NCBI GenBank assembly: GCA_963578475.1
Contig: CAUZCL010000014.1
Span: forward strand, 1 to 64,000
Source of the DNA: SMYC01 sp963578475
GTDB lineage: Bacteria > Acidobacteriota > Vicinamibacteria > Marinacidobacterales > SMYC01
Length of the DNA: 64,000 bases
Direction of reading: 5' to 3'
How positions within the stretch are numbered: the first letter of the stretch is position 1; each line of letters opens with the position of its first letter. The position numbers were made by a program, and so were the translations under genes. Below are positions 33,861 to 43,008 of this stretch, in pieces. Under the pieces are notes generated by a model. The model was not told the DNA's origin. It ran no database searches and saw only the letters and a list, made by a program, of their open reading frames with translations.

Positions 33861-34729
33861 TTAGTTCGATAGCATCGGGAACAGCCGGCGGATGTCGGTC
33901 GGGTTCGGCTGCCGTCCGTATTCGCAGATTTCGAAGGCTTCCGCGTGCGTCACGTTCTCCGCGCGATCACCTCCGTACCACTTCACGAGCGACGCGCTGA
34001 CTTCAGAGCCGATGGGTCGCGCGCGAGACGTGGCGAGCCAAGCCTCCCGCGCCTCCGAATCCTCAGGCACTTGGTCGAGCGCTTTTCGCGTCCAGGGAAG
34101 CCACTCGTAGAACTGAGAGACATGTGCGTCCATCGCGTGAATCTTCTTTGCGTAGACCTCGGTAATGTCGACGGCGATGTCCGGCCGGAAAGGATTGGGC
34201 CTATCGAAACGGTCGTAGCAATAGAGGAAAACAGAGTTGCGGGCAAGCGGCGGTGTATCGGGCGCCACATTGGGCACGATGACCATGTAGGCGGCGTCTT
34301 GAACGACGAGGCCAGTGTTTCGATGGTCGGGATGGTAGTCGTTCGGCCGCGGCAAGATGACCACATCTGCGCTCGCATTACGGATCGCACGGATGACTTG
34401 ATGGCGCACCGCAAGGGTGGGCTCGAGCTCGCCGTCGTGATTATCGAGAACGCGATAGGACGATATCCCGAACCGGCGCCCCGCCTCTTCCGCTTCCGTG
34501 CGCCGCCTCTTGGCAAGAGCTCCGCCGCCTTCGCTTTGATGTCCCGCATCCCCGTTCGTGAGCGAGAGGAACTGGACGCGATGGCCGAGCGCCGCCCATG
34601 AATCGCCGTGCCGTCCGCGCACGAATCCGCATCGTCCGGATGCGCGCCGATCACGAGGATCGACAACGGAGCGGTCTGTTGTCCCGAAGCGAGGACCGCT
34701 AACGAAAGACTGAGGACGAGCTCGAGCAT
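33861..34729 (-). pseudogene. PIG-L/LmbE family deacetylase, one frameshift
   Basis: Zinc-dependent N-deacetylases of GlcNAc-type substrates. From ATG 34729: signal peptide (LELVLSLSLAVLASGQ), 'LSILVIGAHPDDADSCADGTA' (A-H-P-D-D zinc site). The frame changes near 34605, then 'ALGHRVQFLSLTNGDAGHQ', 'RVLDNHDGELEPT', 'DVVILPRPNDYHPDHRNTGLVVQDAAYM' (H-P-D-H motif) and 'IHAMDAHVSQFYEWLPW'. All metal ligands are present when the frames are joined, so a sequence error is possible. No neighbour suggests the sugar substrate. Confidence 0.82.
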
Positions 34730-34768
34730 GAGCTGCGTGTAATAACAGCTCGCGCTATTCCTCAAGGC

Positions 34769-35005
34769 TTACAAAGAGCTGTGCGAGCCGTCGCACATGG
34801 GCGCGTTGTTCGTCTGTTTGCACTGACAAAGCGCCACGGTTTTTTTCTCTGTGATTTCCACCATCATTGGCGTGAACTCCGTCCCCGCGTGGCTACCGTC
34901 GCAAAACGGCTGGTTGCTCGACTCGCCGCACTGGCACCAGTGGTAGGTACCGGGGTCGAGTTCCAATACGGCGGGTTGCTTTTGAGCGACTTTACCTTTC
35001 GCCAT
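34769..35005 (-). CDS. CDGSH iron-sulfur domain protein (tandem domains)
   Basis: 78 residues with two CDGSH zinc-finger-type 2Fe-2S sites: 'CQCGESSNQPFCDGSH' and 'CQCKQTNNAPMCDGSH', each with three Cys and one His ligand in C-x-C-x(n)-C-D-G-S-H spacing. No signal peptide. AGGAG lies about 6 nt before ATG 35005. Proteins of this type bind redox-active, pH-labile clusters; the specific partner is unknown. Confidence 0.93.
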   Translation of the reverse strand: MAKGKVAQKQPAVLELDPGTYHWCQCGESSNQPFCDGSHAGTEFTPMMVEITEKKTVALCQCKQTNNAPMCDGSHSSL

Positions 35006-35084
35006 CTAGTCTCCTTTTGTTGCTTTCCAAAGCCTAGTCTAGTCGAACTGGCGACAGAGAAGGTACCTGCGATACATTCGCGAT

Positions 35085-36500
35085 GTGACGATCCCAAAGC
35101 TTGTCGCATCCCTTTGGGTCGTGGTTCTCGGTCTCGGTGCGGATTGGCCGCAGTTCCGCGGCCCGAATGCGGCGGGCGTCGCCGAGGAAGAGCGCTTGCC
35201 CGTGCATTTCGGTCCGCACGCGGCCGTCGTTTGGAAAACACCGCTACCCATGGGACCGTCGTCCTCGTCTATCGCCGGCGAGCGGATTTTTGTCACAGGG
35301 CTCGAGGATGCTAAACTCACGACCTTCGCGCTCGAGCGCCGGACAGGCCGCGTTTTGTGGCGACGTGAAGCGCCGCGCCCACGAACCCAAGAGCTCCAGG
35401 AAAACAACCACCCGGCCTCGCCCACGCCGGCAACCGATGGCGAGAACGTCTACGTCTTCTTCGCTGATTTCGGGCTGCTTGCCTGCGGCCCTCGTGGAGA
35501 TGAGCTGTGGCGGCTTCCTCTCGGACCGTTCAATAACCCTTTTGGCCACGGGTCGTCGCCGATCGTCTCTGGGGATCTCGTTTTACAAGTCTGCGATCAA
35601 GACGAAGGCTCGTTCATCGTGGCGGTGGAGAAGACGAGGGGTGATGTTCGCTGGCGAACGGAGCGCGCTCATGCCCAGAGAGGCTACGCGACGCCAGTCC
35701 TGTATCAGCCTCGCGGCGGAGCGCTCCAAGTGCTCGTTGTCGGTTCGTATCAGCTCAACGCTTACGACCTCGCCACTGGAAAGCTCATCTGGTGGCTCAC
35801 AGGTTTGCCGTGGCAGATCAAGCCGACGCCGGTTCTCTCAGACGATGCTGTCTATTTCATAACGCGCGCGGGCGAGTCGGATCCCGGCCAGCAAGAGATT
35901 GTCCCGCCTTTCGCCGACGCGTTGGCGCAACTCGATGACAACCGAGACGGCAAGCTTGCCAAGAGCGAAATCGTGGACGAGCGCGCGATTGGGCGCTTCG
36001 ACGAATATCTGGATTTGGATGACACAGGCTTTCTCGAAGAGCGTGACTGGAACCAATTTCGCACCCGGCGCCAAGGCATGAATGCGCTCTGGACTTATCG
36101 GCTTGGCGGCGAAGGCGACATGACGGCGCGTAATTTTTTATGGAAGGACTCGAGTAGCCTCCCGAACGTCCCGTCCCCTCTTTACTATCGCGGCGTGCTC
36201 TACACGTTGAAGGAAGGCGGCATCCTCACGTCGTTCGACCCAGAGACGGGCGAGGTTTTGAAGCGCGGAAGACTGCGCGGCGCGCTCCGCGCCTATTACG
36301 CGTCCCCCGTCGCCTCGGACGGGAAGATTTACGCGGTGAGCGAGGAAGGCAAAGTCGCCGTTATCCGCGCCGGCGCCGAGTGGGAGCTTCTCGCGGTCAA
36401 CGCGATGGACGAAGGCTCGAAGTCTACGATTGCGATCGTCGACAGCAAGCTCTACGTTCGGACCTACGACGCGCTCTACAGCTTCGCCGAACCCAACTGA
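35085..36500 (+). CDS. PQQ-like beta-propeller protein with inserted EF-hand pair
   Basis: 471 residues from GTG 35085. Short signal peptide (KLVASLWVVVLGLGA), then 'DWPQFRGPNAAGVAEEE' as in its two paralogues, and blades such as 'RTGRVLWRREAPRP' and 'ATGKLIWWLTGLPW'. Between residues about 280 and 325 two EF-hand-like calcium loops interrupt the propeller: 'LDDNRDGKLAKSEI' fits D-x-N-x-D-G-x-L-x-x-x-E, and 'LDLDDTGFLEERDW' is a second, looser loop. Calcium may order the insert. Opposite strand to the CDGSH gene, with about 80 bases between starts. Confidence 0.88.
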   Translation: MTIPKLVASLWVVVLGLGADWPQFRGPNAAGVAEEERLPVHFGPHAAVVWKTPLPMGPSSSSIAGERIFVTGLEDAKLTTFALERRTGRVLWRREAPRPRTQELQENNHPASPTPATDGENVYVFFADFGLLACGPRGDELWRLPLGPFNNPFGHGSSPIVSGDLVLQVCDQDEGSFIVAVEKTRGDVRWRTERAHAQRGYATPVLYQPRGGALQVLVVGSYQLNAYDLATGKLIWWLTGLPWQIKPTPVLSDDAVYFITRAGESDPGQQEIVPPFADALAQLDDNRDGKLAKSEIVDERAIGRFDEYLDLDDTGFLEERDWNQFRTRRQGMNALWTYRLGGEGDMTARNFLWKDSSSLPNVPSPLYYRGVLYTLKEGGILTSFDPETGEVLKRGRLRGALRAYYASPVASDGKIYAVSEEGKVAVIRAGAEWELLAVNAMDEGSKSTIAIVDSKLYVRTYDALYSFAEPN

Positions 36501-36534
36501 AGTCGAAGCGTCAAGGCGCTTTCTTTATACGGGG

Positions 36535-36690
36535 GTAGATTCTCTATGTTCCGCCCACCTTCTGCCTCTTTCTCTGCCGCTCGAGCTTCTTCTTCGGGTC
36601 CTTCTTGTCGAGCGCGATGTCGATCGCCGTCTCCAAGATACCGGCCAAAGAGGTGTTGGGGGTCGACAACGGCCAGGCGTACATTTTATA
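36535..36690 (-). pseudogene. Lys/Arg-rich C-terminal remnant, possibly of an HNH-type endonuclease
   Basis: In the gap before marR one minus-strand frame reads 'SLAGILETAIDIALDKKDPK' followed by a run of Lys/Arg/Gln/Glu and a stop near 36535. This resembles the tail preceding HNH nuclease domains in Acidobacteriota and Myxococcota proteins, but only about 45 residues exist and there is no start codon or nuclease motif. Low confidence; otherwise 36501-36690 holds nothing recognisable. Confidence 0.25.
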
Positions 36691-36691
36691 G

Positions 36692-36720
36692 ATGACAGTG
36701 CACTGTCAATAAGACATAAT
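36692..36720 (+). promoter_or_regulatory. marR promoter with palindromic operator
   Basis: ATGACA (36692-36697) and CATAAT (36715-36720) are spaced by exactly 17 bases and each differs from the sigma-70 consensus at one position. A perfect 16-bp palindrome, TGACAGTGCACTGTCA (36693-36708), covers the -35 box, and GACAT-aata-ATGTC (36713-36726) overlaps the -10 box. With the marR ATG at 36727 the transcript would begin at or within a few bases of the start codon. Binding there by MarR would block transcription, as in autoregulated family members. Confidence 0.65.
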
Positions 36721-36726
36721 AATGTC

Positions 36727-37155
36727 ATGATAGAAGCGATCCGGCGTGTTTTGGATGCATCGCACGAGCTAGTCGAGCAGATGGCGCAGCTGCGCGAACA
36801 AATGGCGCACCGCGCCGGCGCCACCCGTGCCACCTGGCGTGTACTAGCCGTAGCCGCGCGACAGGGGAGCACGGTGCCTCAGCTGGCCCGGCGCCTCGGT
36901 GTGAAGCGTCAGAGCGTGCAACGCATCGCCGACCAGCTCGTCGAGTCGGGTCGGGCGCGTTACGTCACCAATCCCGATCATCGTCGATCCCCGCTTCTGA
37001 AGCTCACGGTGCCCGGCGAGGCCGCGCTGAAGGTGCTCGAGCGCGAGCTCACCGATTGGGAGTCCGATTTGGGCGCCGAGCACGAGCTCGAGCTCGAAGA
37101 GCTCGAGACAGCACTCTACGTCTTGCGCGTCGTGGGGGCGCTCATCCGAGTGTAG
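36727..37155 (+). CDS. MarR family transcriptional regulator
   Basis: 142 residues with the winged helix: 'GATRATWRVLAVAARQGSTVPQLARRLGVKRQSVQRIADQLVESG' (HTH) and the wing 'RYVTNPDHRRSPLLKLTVPGEAAL'. The C-terminal helix for dimerisation is complete. No Shine-Dalgarno is present before ATG 36727, in keeping with a leaderless message. Its 3' end overlaps the convergent MFS gene by about 40 nt, suggesting that the regulator and the (now damaged) efflux carrier formed one resistance unit. Confidence 0.9.
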   Translation: MIEAIRRVLDASHELVEQMAQLREQMAHRAGATRATWRVLAVAARQGSTVPQLARRLGVKRQSVQRIADQLVESGRARYVTNPDHRRSPLLKLTVPGEAALKVLERELTDWESDLGAEHELELEELETALYVLRVVGALIRV

Positions 37156-38066
37156 ATGAGCACGAGCGCGACGACTAGAAAAGTGAGCCCTGCCGAGCCG
37201 ACGAACGTCGCGCCCCCGATGGTCTCGTACAAAATACCGCCCGCGATGAGCCCCACGATGCTGGCGAGGCTTCCAACGCTGCTGCCGATGCCCTGTACGA
37301 CCTCCTGAAAGCCGCCCCCGCGGCGTTCGCAAGAAGCGCGAGAAACGACGGTCACATCAGACCGTTTCCGAAAGAGAACAGCATAGCGGCCACATAGAGC
37401 ACCGTCCGGCTCGGACTCGTGAACAACACGCCGTCGCGAGGATCGCAGCACCTCCACACACGAGCGCCGCGTCCGAGAACCTGGGGCCGAGCTTTCCGAG
37501 GAGCGGCCCCTGCACGAGGACCGTGGTGAGCCCAAGAAAAGAGAAAAACAACCCGATGTCGGTGATGGACCATGAGAGCGCCTGGAGCGCATATACCGGA
37601 AACGCCGTGTAGAACAAATTGAACGCTAGGAAGATGACGAAGTAAAGGAGCAGCAAGAAAGGTATTTGCGGAAGCGCGAGCACGTCTTTCCACGTGACTG
37701 TCCCGGTCCCGTCGATATCAAAGCAATCCTTGTGCTCCTGCCCGAACACTTTGCGCACGGACGATCGGCCGGGGGCCTCCGAGAGCACGCAAGGGCGAGA
37801 CTCGGGGAGATAGAACGCGACCACCCCGGAGGCGATGAGCGAGATGAGGAGCGCGGCTACCACGGGTATGACTTCGCCGTAACGCGTTGCGCCCAAAAGC
37901 CCCGCAAGTGTGGGTCCGAGGATGAAGCCGAGGTTCCCGGCCACCGCGATCTTTCCGAAGCTCGTCTTGCGGTCTGTCTCGTCCGTCACGTCCACGAGAT
38001 AGGCGTTGGCGACAGAAACGTTCCCGCCCGTTAAGCCGTCGAGCGCTCTGGCCATGAAGAGAATCC
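37116..38066 (-). pseudogene. Tet/MFS multidrug transporter, 5'-truncated and frameshifted
   Basis: Drug:H+ antiporter-type MFS. The sequence opens in mid-protein with 'FMARALDGLTGGNVSVANAYLVDVTDE' (motif of the TCR branch), 'GNLGFILGPTLAGLLGA', 'AFNLFYTAFPVYALQALSW' and 'LVCGGAAILATAC'. Frame shifts occur near 37430 and 37350, and the C-terminus is 'GSSVGSLASIVGLIAGGILYE' to '...YTRMSAPTTRKT'. The first about 90 residues are missing at the 38066 junction. An EF-hand-like loop ('DIDGTGTVTWKDVLAL') sits in the central loop, which is unusual for this family. Confidence 0.75.
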
Positions 38067-38728
38067 GCTCTGAGCGTGACAGTGTGACGTTCTCTCCGGA
38101 CAATCGCGACATCATCCCGGGACTCGGGTTCTATCTCGGTTATGACAGCCGGGACCTCTGGTCCGTTCCTAGATATGGGTGGTGGAACGAGCTTCAGGTA
38201 ACGAGGAGCAACGTGCTCGACAGCGACGGGTATTTCTGGCGATTCATCTTCGACGTTCGCGGCTATCACACTTGGGAAGACCGTCACACCATCTATCTCT
38301 CGTCGCTCACGACGCTTCAGACCGGTACGGTCGGCGTCGACATCCCGATCTATTCGGATTTTCATCTCGGTGGAACGAACACGATACGAGGCTACGAGCT
38401 CGACGCGCGCTCCGGAAAGAATCAGTTCATCAACGCCGCCGAGTATCGCTACATGCTCCTCGAGCCCCGGCCCGTCAGCGTGTCGTTCTTTGCCGCCTAT
38501 ATCGGGATTCAGCTCGCGAGCTTCGTCGATCTCGGACACAGCTGGGATCTGGGTCATGAATTTGCCTTGAACCAGTTCATCGGCGGCTACGGGATTGGCC
38601 TTCGACTCCTGGTGCCGTTCATCGACGAAGTGCGGCTCGACGTCGCATTGGGCCAGCCAGGCCACGGTCCGACCTTCCACTTTGGGATTTTTTCCAAAAC
38701 TGTGATGCAGCGCATCAGGGTTCGATAG
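38065..38728 (+). pseudogene. C-terminal beta-barrel fragment of a BamA/TamA (Omp85)-like protein
   Basis: About 220 residues of surface-antigen (D15) barrel: 'IIPGLGFYLGYDSRDLWSVP', 'FHLGGTNTIRGYELDARSG' (the family's R-G-Y/F loop, G-x-x-x-x-R-G-Y), 'INAAEYRYML' and a last strand 'GHGPTFHFGIFSKTV'. The POTRA region and the start are absent; the fragment begins abruptly at the junction with the truncated MFS gene on the other strand. Confidence 0.7.
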
Positions 38729-38840
38729 TCATCCGGGCGCGATTGATCGCTTTTACTCGCTGGGACGCCGCTTCGCTCGGGATGTTTGTCTCGATGGGTG
38801 GCTCGGTTTCGGAGCGCAGCCCTACGAGCTGGTGGTGGGC

Positions 38841-39892
38841 TCACATTCGCCGGTGACGTCCGGACCTCCGCATCTCGCGATTGATCGCGCGCCATTTCCG
38901 CTTCTCGGCGTGTTGCGCGGAGGCGTCTTGACGGACGCGCAGATAGCGCAGCTCTTTCTGAAGTGCGCGAAAGCTTTCGAGACGCTCCGCCGAGAGCGCA
39001 CCTGAGTCCGTCGCCGCAAGCACCGCGCAGCCGGGCTCGGTCTGGTGCGCAGTCTTCGTAGCGGCAGGCTTCCGCAAGGCCCGCGATCTCTCCGAAGCTG
39101 TCATCGAGCGCGCTTTCTTCCGCCCAAAGCTGGAGCTCGCGGATGCCCGGGTTGTCGATCAATAGAGCGCCGCCGGGCATCCGAAAGAGTTCGCGATGCG
39201 TGGTCGTGTGGCGGCCGCGATCGTCGCTCTGCCGGACCTCGCGAGTGGGCTGCACGTTCTCGTCGAGCAGACGGTTGATGAGCGTTGACTTCCCGACGCC
39301 CGACGAGCCCACGAGCACCGCGGTCTCGCGTGGCCAAAAAACGACCTACTTCAGCGAGGCCGAGCCCGTCGAGCTCACCGACGCAGCTCGACACCAATAC
39401 CGAGGCGCCTATCGCGATTTCCTCGATCTCGGCCCTCCGCGCGTCGATCGCTTCCGTAAGATCGGCTTTGTTGAGAAGCACCGCGGGCACGGCGCCACTC
39501 TGCCAGACGGTGGTCAAGTAGCGCTCGATCCTTCTCGGGTCGAAATCTTCGTCGAGCCCCATGACGACGATGACGGTGTCGACATCCGCGGCGACGACTT
39601 GCTCGACGGTCCTTCGACCGGCGACCTTCCGCGAAAGTCGCGTGCGGCGCGGCAGCACCGCCTCGATTCTGGAGTCGCTAAAAGCGACCCAATCGCCGAC
39701 CGCGGGCAAGTCCGTTGCGGATGCCGCCTCGTGTCGCAAGCGTCCGGAAACACTCGCCTGGTGCTCGCCGTCTTCCGCTATGAGGCGATGGGTCTCGCCG
39801 CTTGAGAGCACGACGCGACCAGGCCTCAGGCCGGGCATGTCTATTTGCTCGAAAGCGGCCAAGAAATGATGGTTGTAGCCGTAGTCTTCCAA
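38841..39892 (-). pseudogene. rsgA: Ribosome small subunit-dependent GTPase RsgA, two frameshifts
   Basis: Circularly permuted GTPase assisting 30S maturation. OB-fold 'LPAVGDWVAFSDSRIEAVLPRRTRLSRKVAGR', G4 'LLNKADLTEA', G1 'LVGSSGVGKSTLINRLL', G3-like 'DNPGIRELQLW' and the zinc finger 'CRYEDCAHQTEPGCAV' are all found, but in three frames. Both shifts can be undone by restoring two bases in a short repeat (GAGA near 39320; CACA near 39050). Because every motif is intact, a consensus error is as likely as a mutation. The start is TTG 39892 or a downstream ATG. Confidence 0.85.
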
Positions 39893-39934
39893 TTCCGCGG
39901 GTCTTTCCTCTCGTTCTTATGTGGAGAAAACACA

Positions 39935-39953
39935 CCTCTAGCGGCGCTAGAGG
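39935..39953 (-). terminator. Rho-independent terminator of proS
   Basis: A 9-bp stem CCTCTAGCG/CGCTAGAGG with a minimal loop, followed on the minus strand by TGTGTTTT. It lies 43 nt beyond the proS stop and before the rsgA start. Confidence 0.65.
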
Positions 39954-39995
39954 CTAACGGGGAGTTTGGAAGCTACACAATCATAGACAGCGTGT

Positions 39996-41720
39996 CTATG
40001 CTAGCACGCGCGCCGCGAGCTGCTCGCCGCGCTTATCGACCTCGCTCAGAATCGCGTCTACGGGTATGTCGGTCTTCTCCTTGGTCGCGCGATCGAAGAT
40101 CTCGACCATGCCTTTCTCGAGCCCCTTGGGCCCGACGACGACGCGTAGCGGTATGCCGATGAGCTCGGCGTCTTTGAACTTCACGCCCGGCCGCTCGTTG
40201 CGATCGTCGAAAAGCACTTCGTAATTCGGCTTCAAGGCTTCATAAATCTCCTCGGCCTTCGCGAGCGCCGCCTCGTCTTTGAAAGAGATGGGCGTGATGA
40301 CGATATGAAACGGTGCGATCGACCAGGGCCACACGATGCCGAACTCGTCGTGATAGGCCTCGATAACGGCGGCGACGAGCCGTTCGATCCCGATCCCATA
40401 GGATCCCATCACAACGGGTACTTCCTTGCCTTGCTCGTTCAAGACGTTCAGGCCCATCGACTCCGAATATTTCAAGCCGAGCTTAAAAATATGTCCGAGC
40501 TCGATGGTCTTCTTGACCTCGAGCGCGCTCCCGCACTTGGTGCAAGCGTCTCCAGTAACGACAGTCCTGAGGCTCGTCCATTGAACGTTCGCGAGATCGC
40601 GCTCCACGCGAACGTGACGGATATGAAAGTCGTCCTCGTTCGCGCCGGTCACCATCCCCTCGCGACCTTTCAAAGCGTCGTCCGCATAAACGGTCAGGCC
40701 TTCGACCCCCACGGCGCCCAGGCTTCCAGGGTGCGCGCCGAGCGCTTTTTGACATTCCTCCGGCGTGGCTGGCCGGAACTTGGTGGTGCCCGTTACTTCG
40801 GCCACCTTGATTTCGTTCAGCTCGTGGTCGCCGCGAACGAGAAAGAGGGCTGTTTTCTCCTCGATGATGTAGACGAGCGTTTTGATCTGTCTTTCCGCGG
40901 CGGCACCGCCGTCGAACTCTGCGAGGGCGTCGATCGTTCGGACGCCGGGAGTCGGAAACCTCTCGACCTCCGCTGTATCATCGCTATCCTCCACCACAGC
41001 CGCCACCGATAGGGCTTTCTCGACATTGGCGGCGTAGTCGCAGCCTGGGCAAGTCACGATCCAGTCTTCGCCCGCGTCCGAGACACTCATGAACTCGACG
41101 GAATCGCTGCCACCCATAGCACCCGAAGACGCTTGCACGGGAATCGATCGAATCCCGCAGCGCTCGAAGATACGGCGGTAAGCCTCCGCATGTTTGTCGA
41201 AGCCAATATCGAGCCCCGCAAAATTGATGTCGAAAGTGTAAGAATCCTTCATGACGAACTCGCGTCCGCGAAGCACACCGGATTTCGGCCGCGCTTCGTC
41301 GCGAAACTTCGTCTGGATTTGGAACCAAATCTGGGGAAGCTGCCGATAGCTCCGGAGCTCGTCACGTGCGATCGCGGTGAAAACCTCTTCATGGGTCATA
41401 CCGAGGCAATAATCGCCTTGGCGCCTGTCTTTGAGCCGGAACATCTCGTCGCCGATCTCGAACCAGCGACCGCTCTCTTTCCAGAGCTCCCCCGGATGGA
41501 TGACGGGAAGGTGGAACTCTTGCGCACCGATGCGCTCCATCTCCTCGCGCACGATGGCCTCCACTTTGCGAGATACGCGGAAGCCGAGCGGTAGCTTGGA
41601 ATAGATGCCCGCGGAGAGCTGCCGGACGAGCCCAGCGCGGAGCATGAGCTTGTGGCTAATCGCTTCCGCGTCCGCGGGATCGTCCCGGAGCGTCGGGATG
41701 AACATGTTCGACCATCGCAT
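39996..41720 (-). CDS. proS: Proline--tRNA ligase (prokaryotic type with INS editing domain)
   Basis: Class II synthetase charging tRNA-Pro. 574 residues, the length of the bacterial ProS-1 type. Motif 1 region 'KVEAIVREEMERIGAQEFHLPV', motif 2 'FQIQTKFRDEARPKSGVLRGREFVMKD', the inserted editing domain between (residues about 220-390, with 'DGGAAAERQIKTLVYIIEEKTALFLVRGDHELNEIKVAEV'), motif 3 'VVMGSYGIGIERLVAAVIE', and the anticodon-binding domain 'YEVLFDDRNERPGVKFKDAELIGIPLRVVVG'. ATG 41720 (MRWSNMFIPTLRDDPADA) is chosen from family N-termini rather than the longer ORF. Divergent from the serine hydrolase gene. Confidence 0.96.
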   Translation of the reverse strand: MRWSNMFIPTLRDDPADAEAISHKLMLRAGLVRQLSAGIYSKLPLGFRVSRKVEAIVREEMERIGAQEFHLPVIHPGELWKESGRWFEIGDEMFRLKDRRQGDYCLGMTHEEVFTAIARDELRSYRQLPQIWFQIQTKFRDEARPKSGVLRGREFVMKDSYTFDINFAGLDIGFDKHAEAYRRIFERCGIRSIPVQASSGAMGGSDSVEFMSVSDAGEDWIVTCPGCDYAANVEKALSVAAVVEDSDDTAEVERFPTPGVRTIDALAEFDGGAAAERQIKTLVYIIEEKTALFLVRGDHELNEIKVAEVTGTTKFRPATPEECQKALGAHPGSLGAVGVEGLTVYADDALKGREGMVTGANEDDFHIRHVRVERDLANVQWTSLRTVVTGDACTKCGSALEVKKTIELGHIFKLGLKYSESMGLNVLNEQGKEVPVVMGSYGIGIERLVAAVIEAYHDEFGIVWPWSIAPFHIVITPISFKDEAALAKAEEIYEALKPNYEVLFDDRNERPGVKFKDAELIGIPLRVVVGPKGLEKGMVEIFDRATKEKTDIPVDAILSEVDKRGEQLAARVLA

Positions 41721-41790
41721 GCACAGATGATAACAATTTGCGCCAACTCCCGAACCTCGAATAACATCGATTCGAATCACGGGAGGCCCA

Positions 41791-43008
41791 ATGATGAAAC
41801 GGATCGTCGTCTCGAGCACGCTTGTGGCGCTCGTTCTCTCGAGCAGCCTGGCTTTTTCCCAGGACCCCTACTTTCCGGAGCGTCGCAACTGGACAGCGCA
41901 GGATCCGGGAGAGCTGGGCATGAACGCCGTCAAGCTTCAGGAGGCCATCGACTTCGCAATCGGCCAGGAATCCAAGGCCAACAAAGACCTCGCGCTCAAC
42001 CATGAGCTCTCGAACTTCGCCCGAGAGCCGTTCGGCCGCCGCGTCGGCCCTACGACGGTACGGGCGGCATTGAACGGTCTCGTCGTAAAGAGCGGTTACA
42101 TCGTGGCCGAATGGGGCGAGACCAAGAAGGTAGACATGACCTTCAGCGTGACGAAGACCTTCCTCTCCACAACGGTCGGGCTCGCCTATGATCGCGGCCT
42201 CATAAGCGATGTGCACGATCTCGCAAGCGAGTACGTCCCGACGGACGAGCTTTTCGGGAGCGAGCACAACAAGAGCATCACGTGGGACCATCTCTTGCGG
42301 CAGACAAGCGATTGGCAAGGAACACTCTGGGACAAGCCCGACTGGGCGGATCGGCCCGTCGGCGAGACGCCTCTCGATTACCCGAACCGTCCGATGTACG
42401 AGCCAGGGACGCATTACAAGTACAATGACGTGCGCGTGAACTTGCTTGCTCTCGTCGCGCTCCACGTTTGGCGCCAACCGCTGCCTCGAGTGCTCCGCGA
42501 ACACGTCATGGATCCGATCGGCGCATCCAACACGTGGCGCTGGCACGGCTACGAGAACTCGTGGGTCATGATCGACGGAGTCAACGTGCAGTCAGTGAGC
42601 GGCGGCGGCCACTGGGGCGGCGGCATGCACATCAACGCGCGCGACATGGCGCGATTCGGCTATCTCTTTCTCAGGGACGGCACTTGGGAGGGCAAGCGCA
42701 TCATCTCCGAAAAGTGGATCGAGATGGCGCGCAGCCCGGGCGTAAACAAAGGCTACGGCTTCATGAACTGGTTCTTGAACAAGCCTTACGTGAACGATGA
42801 CGGCGAGCGCCGCCAAGCGCTACCCTCGGCACCACCGAGCGTGGTGACGTTCCGCGGCGCGGGCTCGAACATCATCTATATCGACTGGGAAAATGATCTG
42901 GTCGTCGTGGTGCGCTGGATTGTCGGCCGCGCTCTCGACGAGTTTATCGGAAAAGTGCTCGGCTCTATCGAGGGGCCGGCCCCAACGGATAACGGACCGG
43001 TTCACTAG
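41791..43008 (+). CDS. Exported serine hydrolase (beta-lactamase/DD-peptidase family, class C-like)
   Basis: 405 residues. Signal peptide (IVVSSTLVALVLSSSLAFSQ). Active-site S-x-x-K in 'MTFSVTKTFLSTTVGLAYDRG', Y-x-N in 'GTHYKYNDVRVNLLALV', and 'VSGGGHWGGGMHINARDMARFGYL' near the third motif; the canonical K-T-G/H-x-G near the end is represented only by the 'TFRGAGSNIIYIDW' region. Such enzymes hydrolyse esters, D-amino peptides or beta-lactams; antibiotic resistance should not be assumed. ATG ATG start at 41791 with GGAGG 5 nt upstream. Confidence 0.88.
   Translation: MMKRIVVSSTLVALVLSSSLAFSQDPYFPERRNWTAQDPGELGMNAVKLQEAIDFAIGQESKANKDLALNHELSNFAREPFGRRVGPTTVRAALNGLVVKSGYIVAEWGETKKVDMTFSVTKTFLSTTVGLAYDRGLISDVHDLASEYVPTDELFGSEHNKSITWDHLLRQTSDWQGTLWDKPDWADRPVGETPLDYPNRPMYEPGTHYKYNDVRVNLLALVALHVWRQPLPRVLREHVMDPIGASNTWRWHGYENSWVMIDGVNVQSVSGGGHWGGGMHINARDMARFGYLFLRDGTWEGKRIISEKWIEMARSPGVNKGYGFMNWFLNKPYVNDDGERRQALPSAPPSVVTFRGAGSNIIYIDWENDLVVVVRWIVGRALDEFIGKVLGSIEGPAPTDNGPVH

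Noticed and set aside
38730..38840. A short minus-strand ORF between the BamA-type fragment and rsgA
   Set aside because: Too short, no start with a ribosome site and no family; most likely a 3' untranslated stretch.
41721..41819. An upstream start of proS adding 33 residues
   Set aside because: Family N-termini begin near 'MRWSNMFIPTL', and the extension overlaps the start region of the divergent serine hydrolase.
41791..43008. Calling the serine hydrolase an antibiotic-resistance beta-lactamase
   Set aside because: S-x-x-K and Y-x-N are shared by esterases and DD-peptidases, and the third motif is not canonical, so resistance cannot be claimed.
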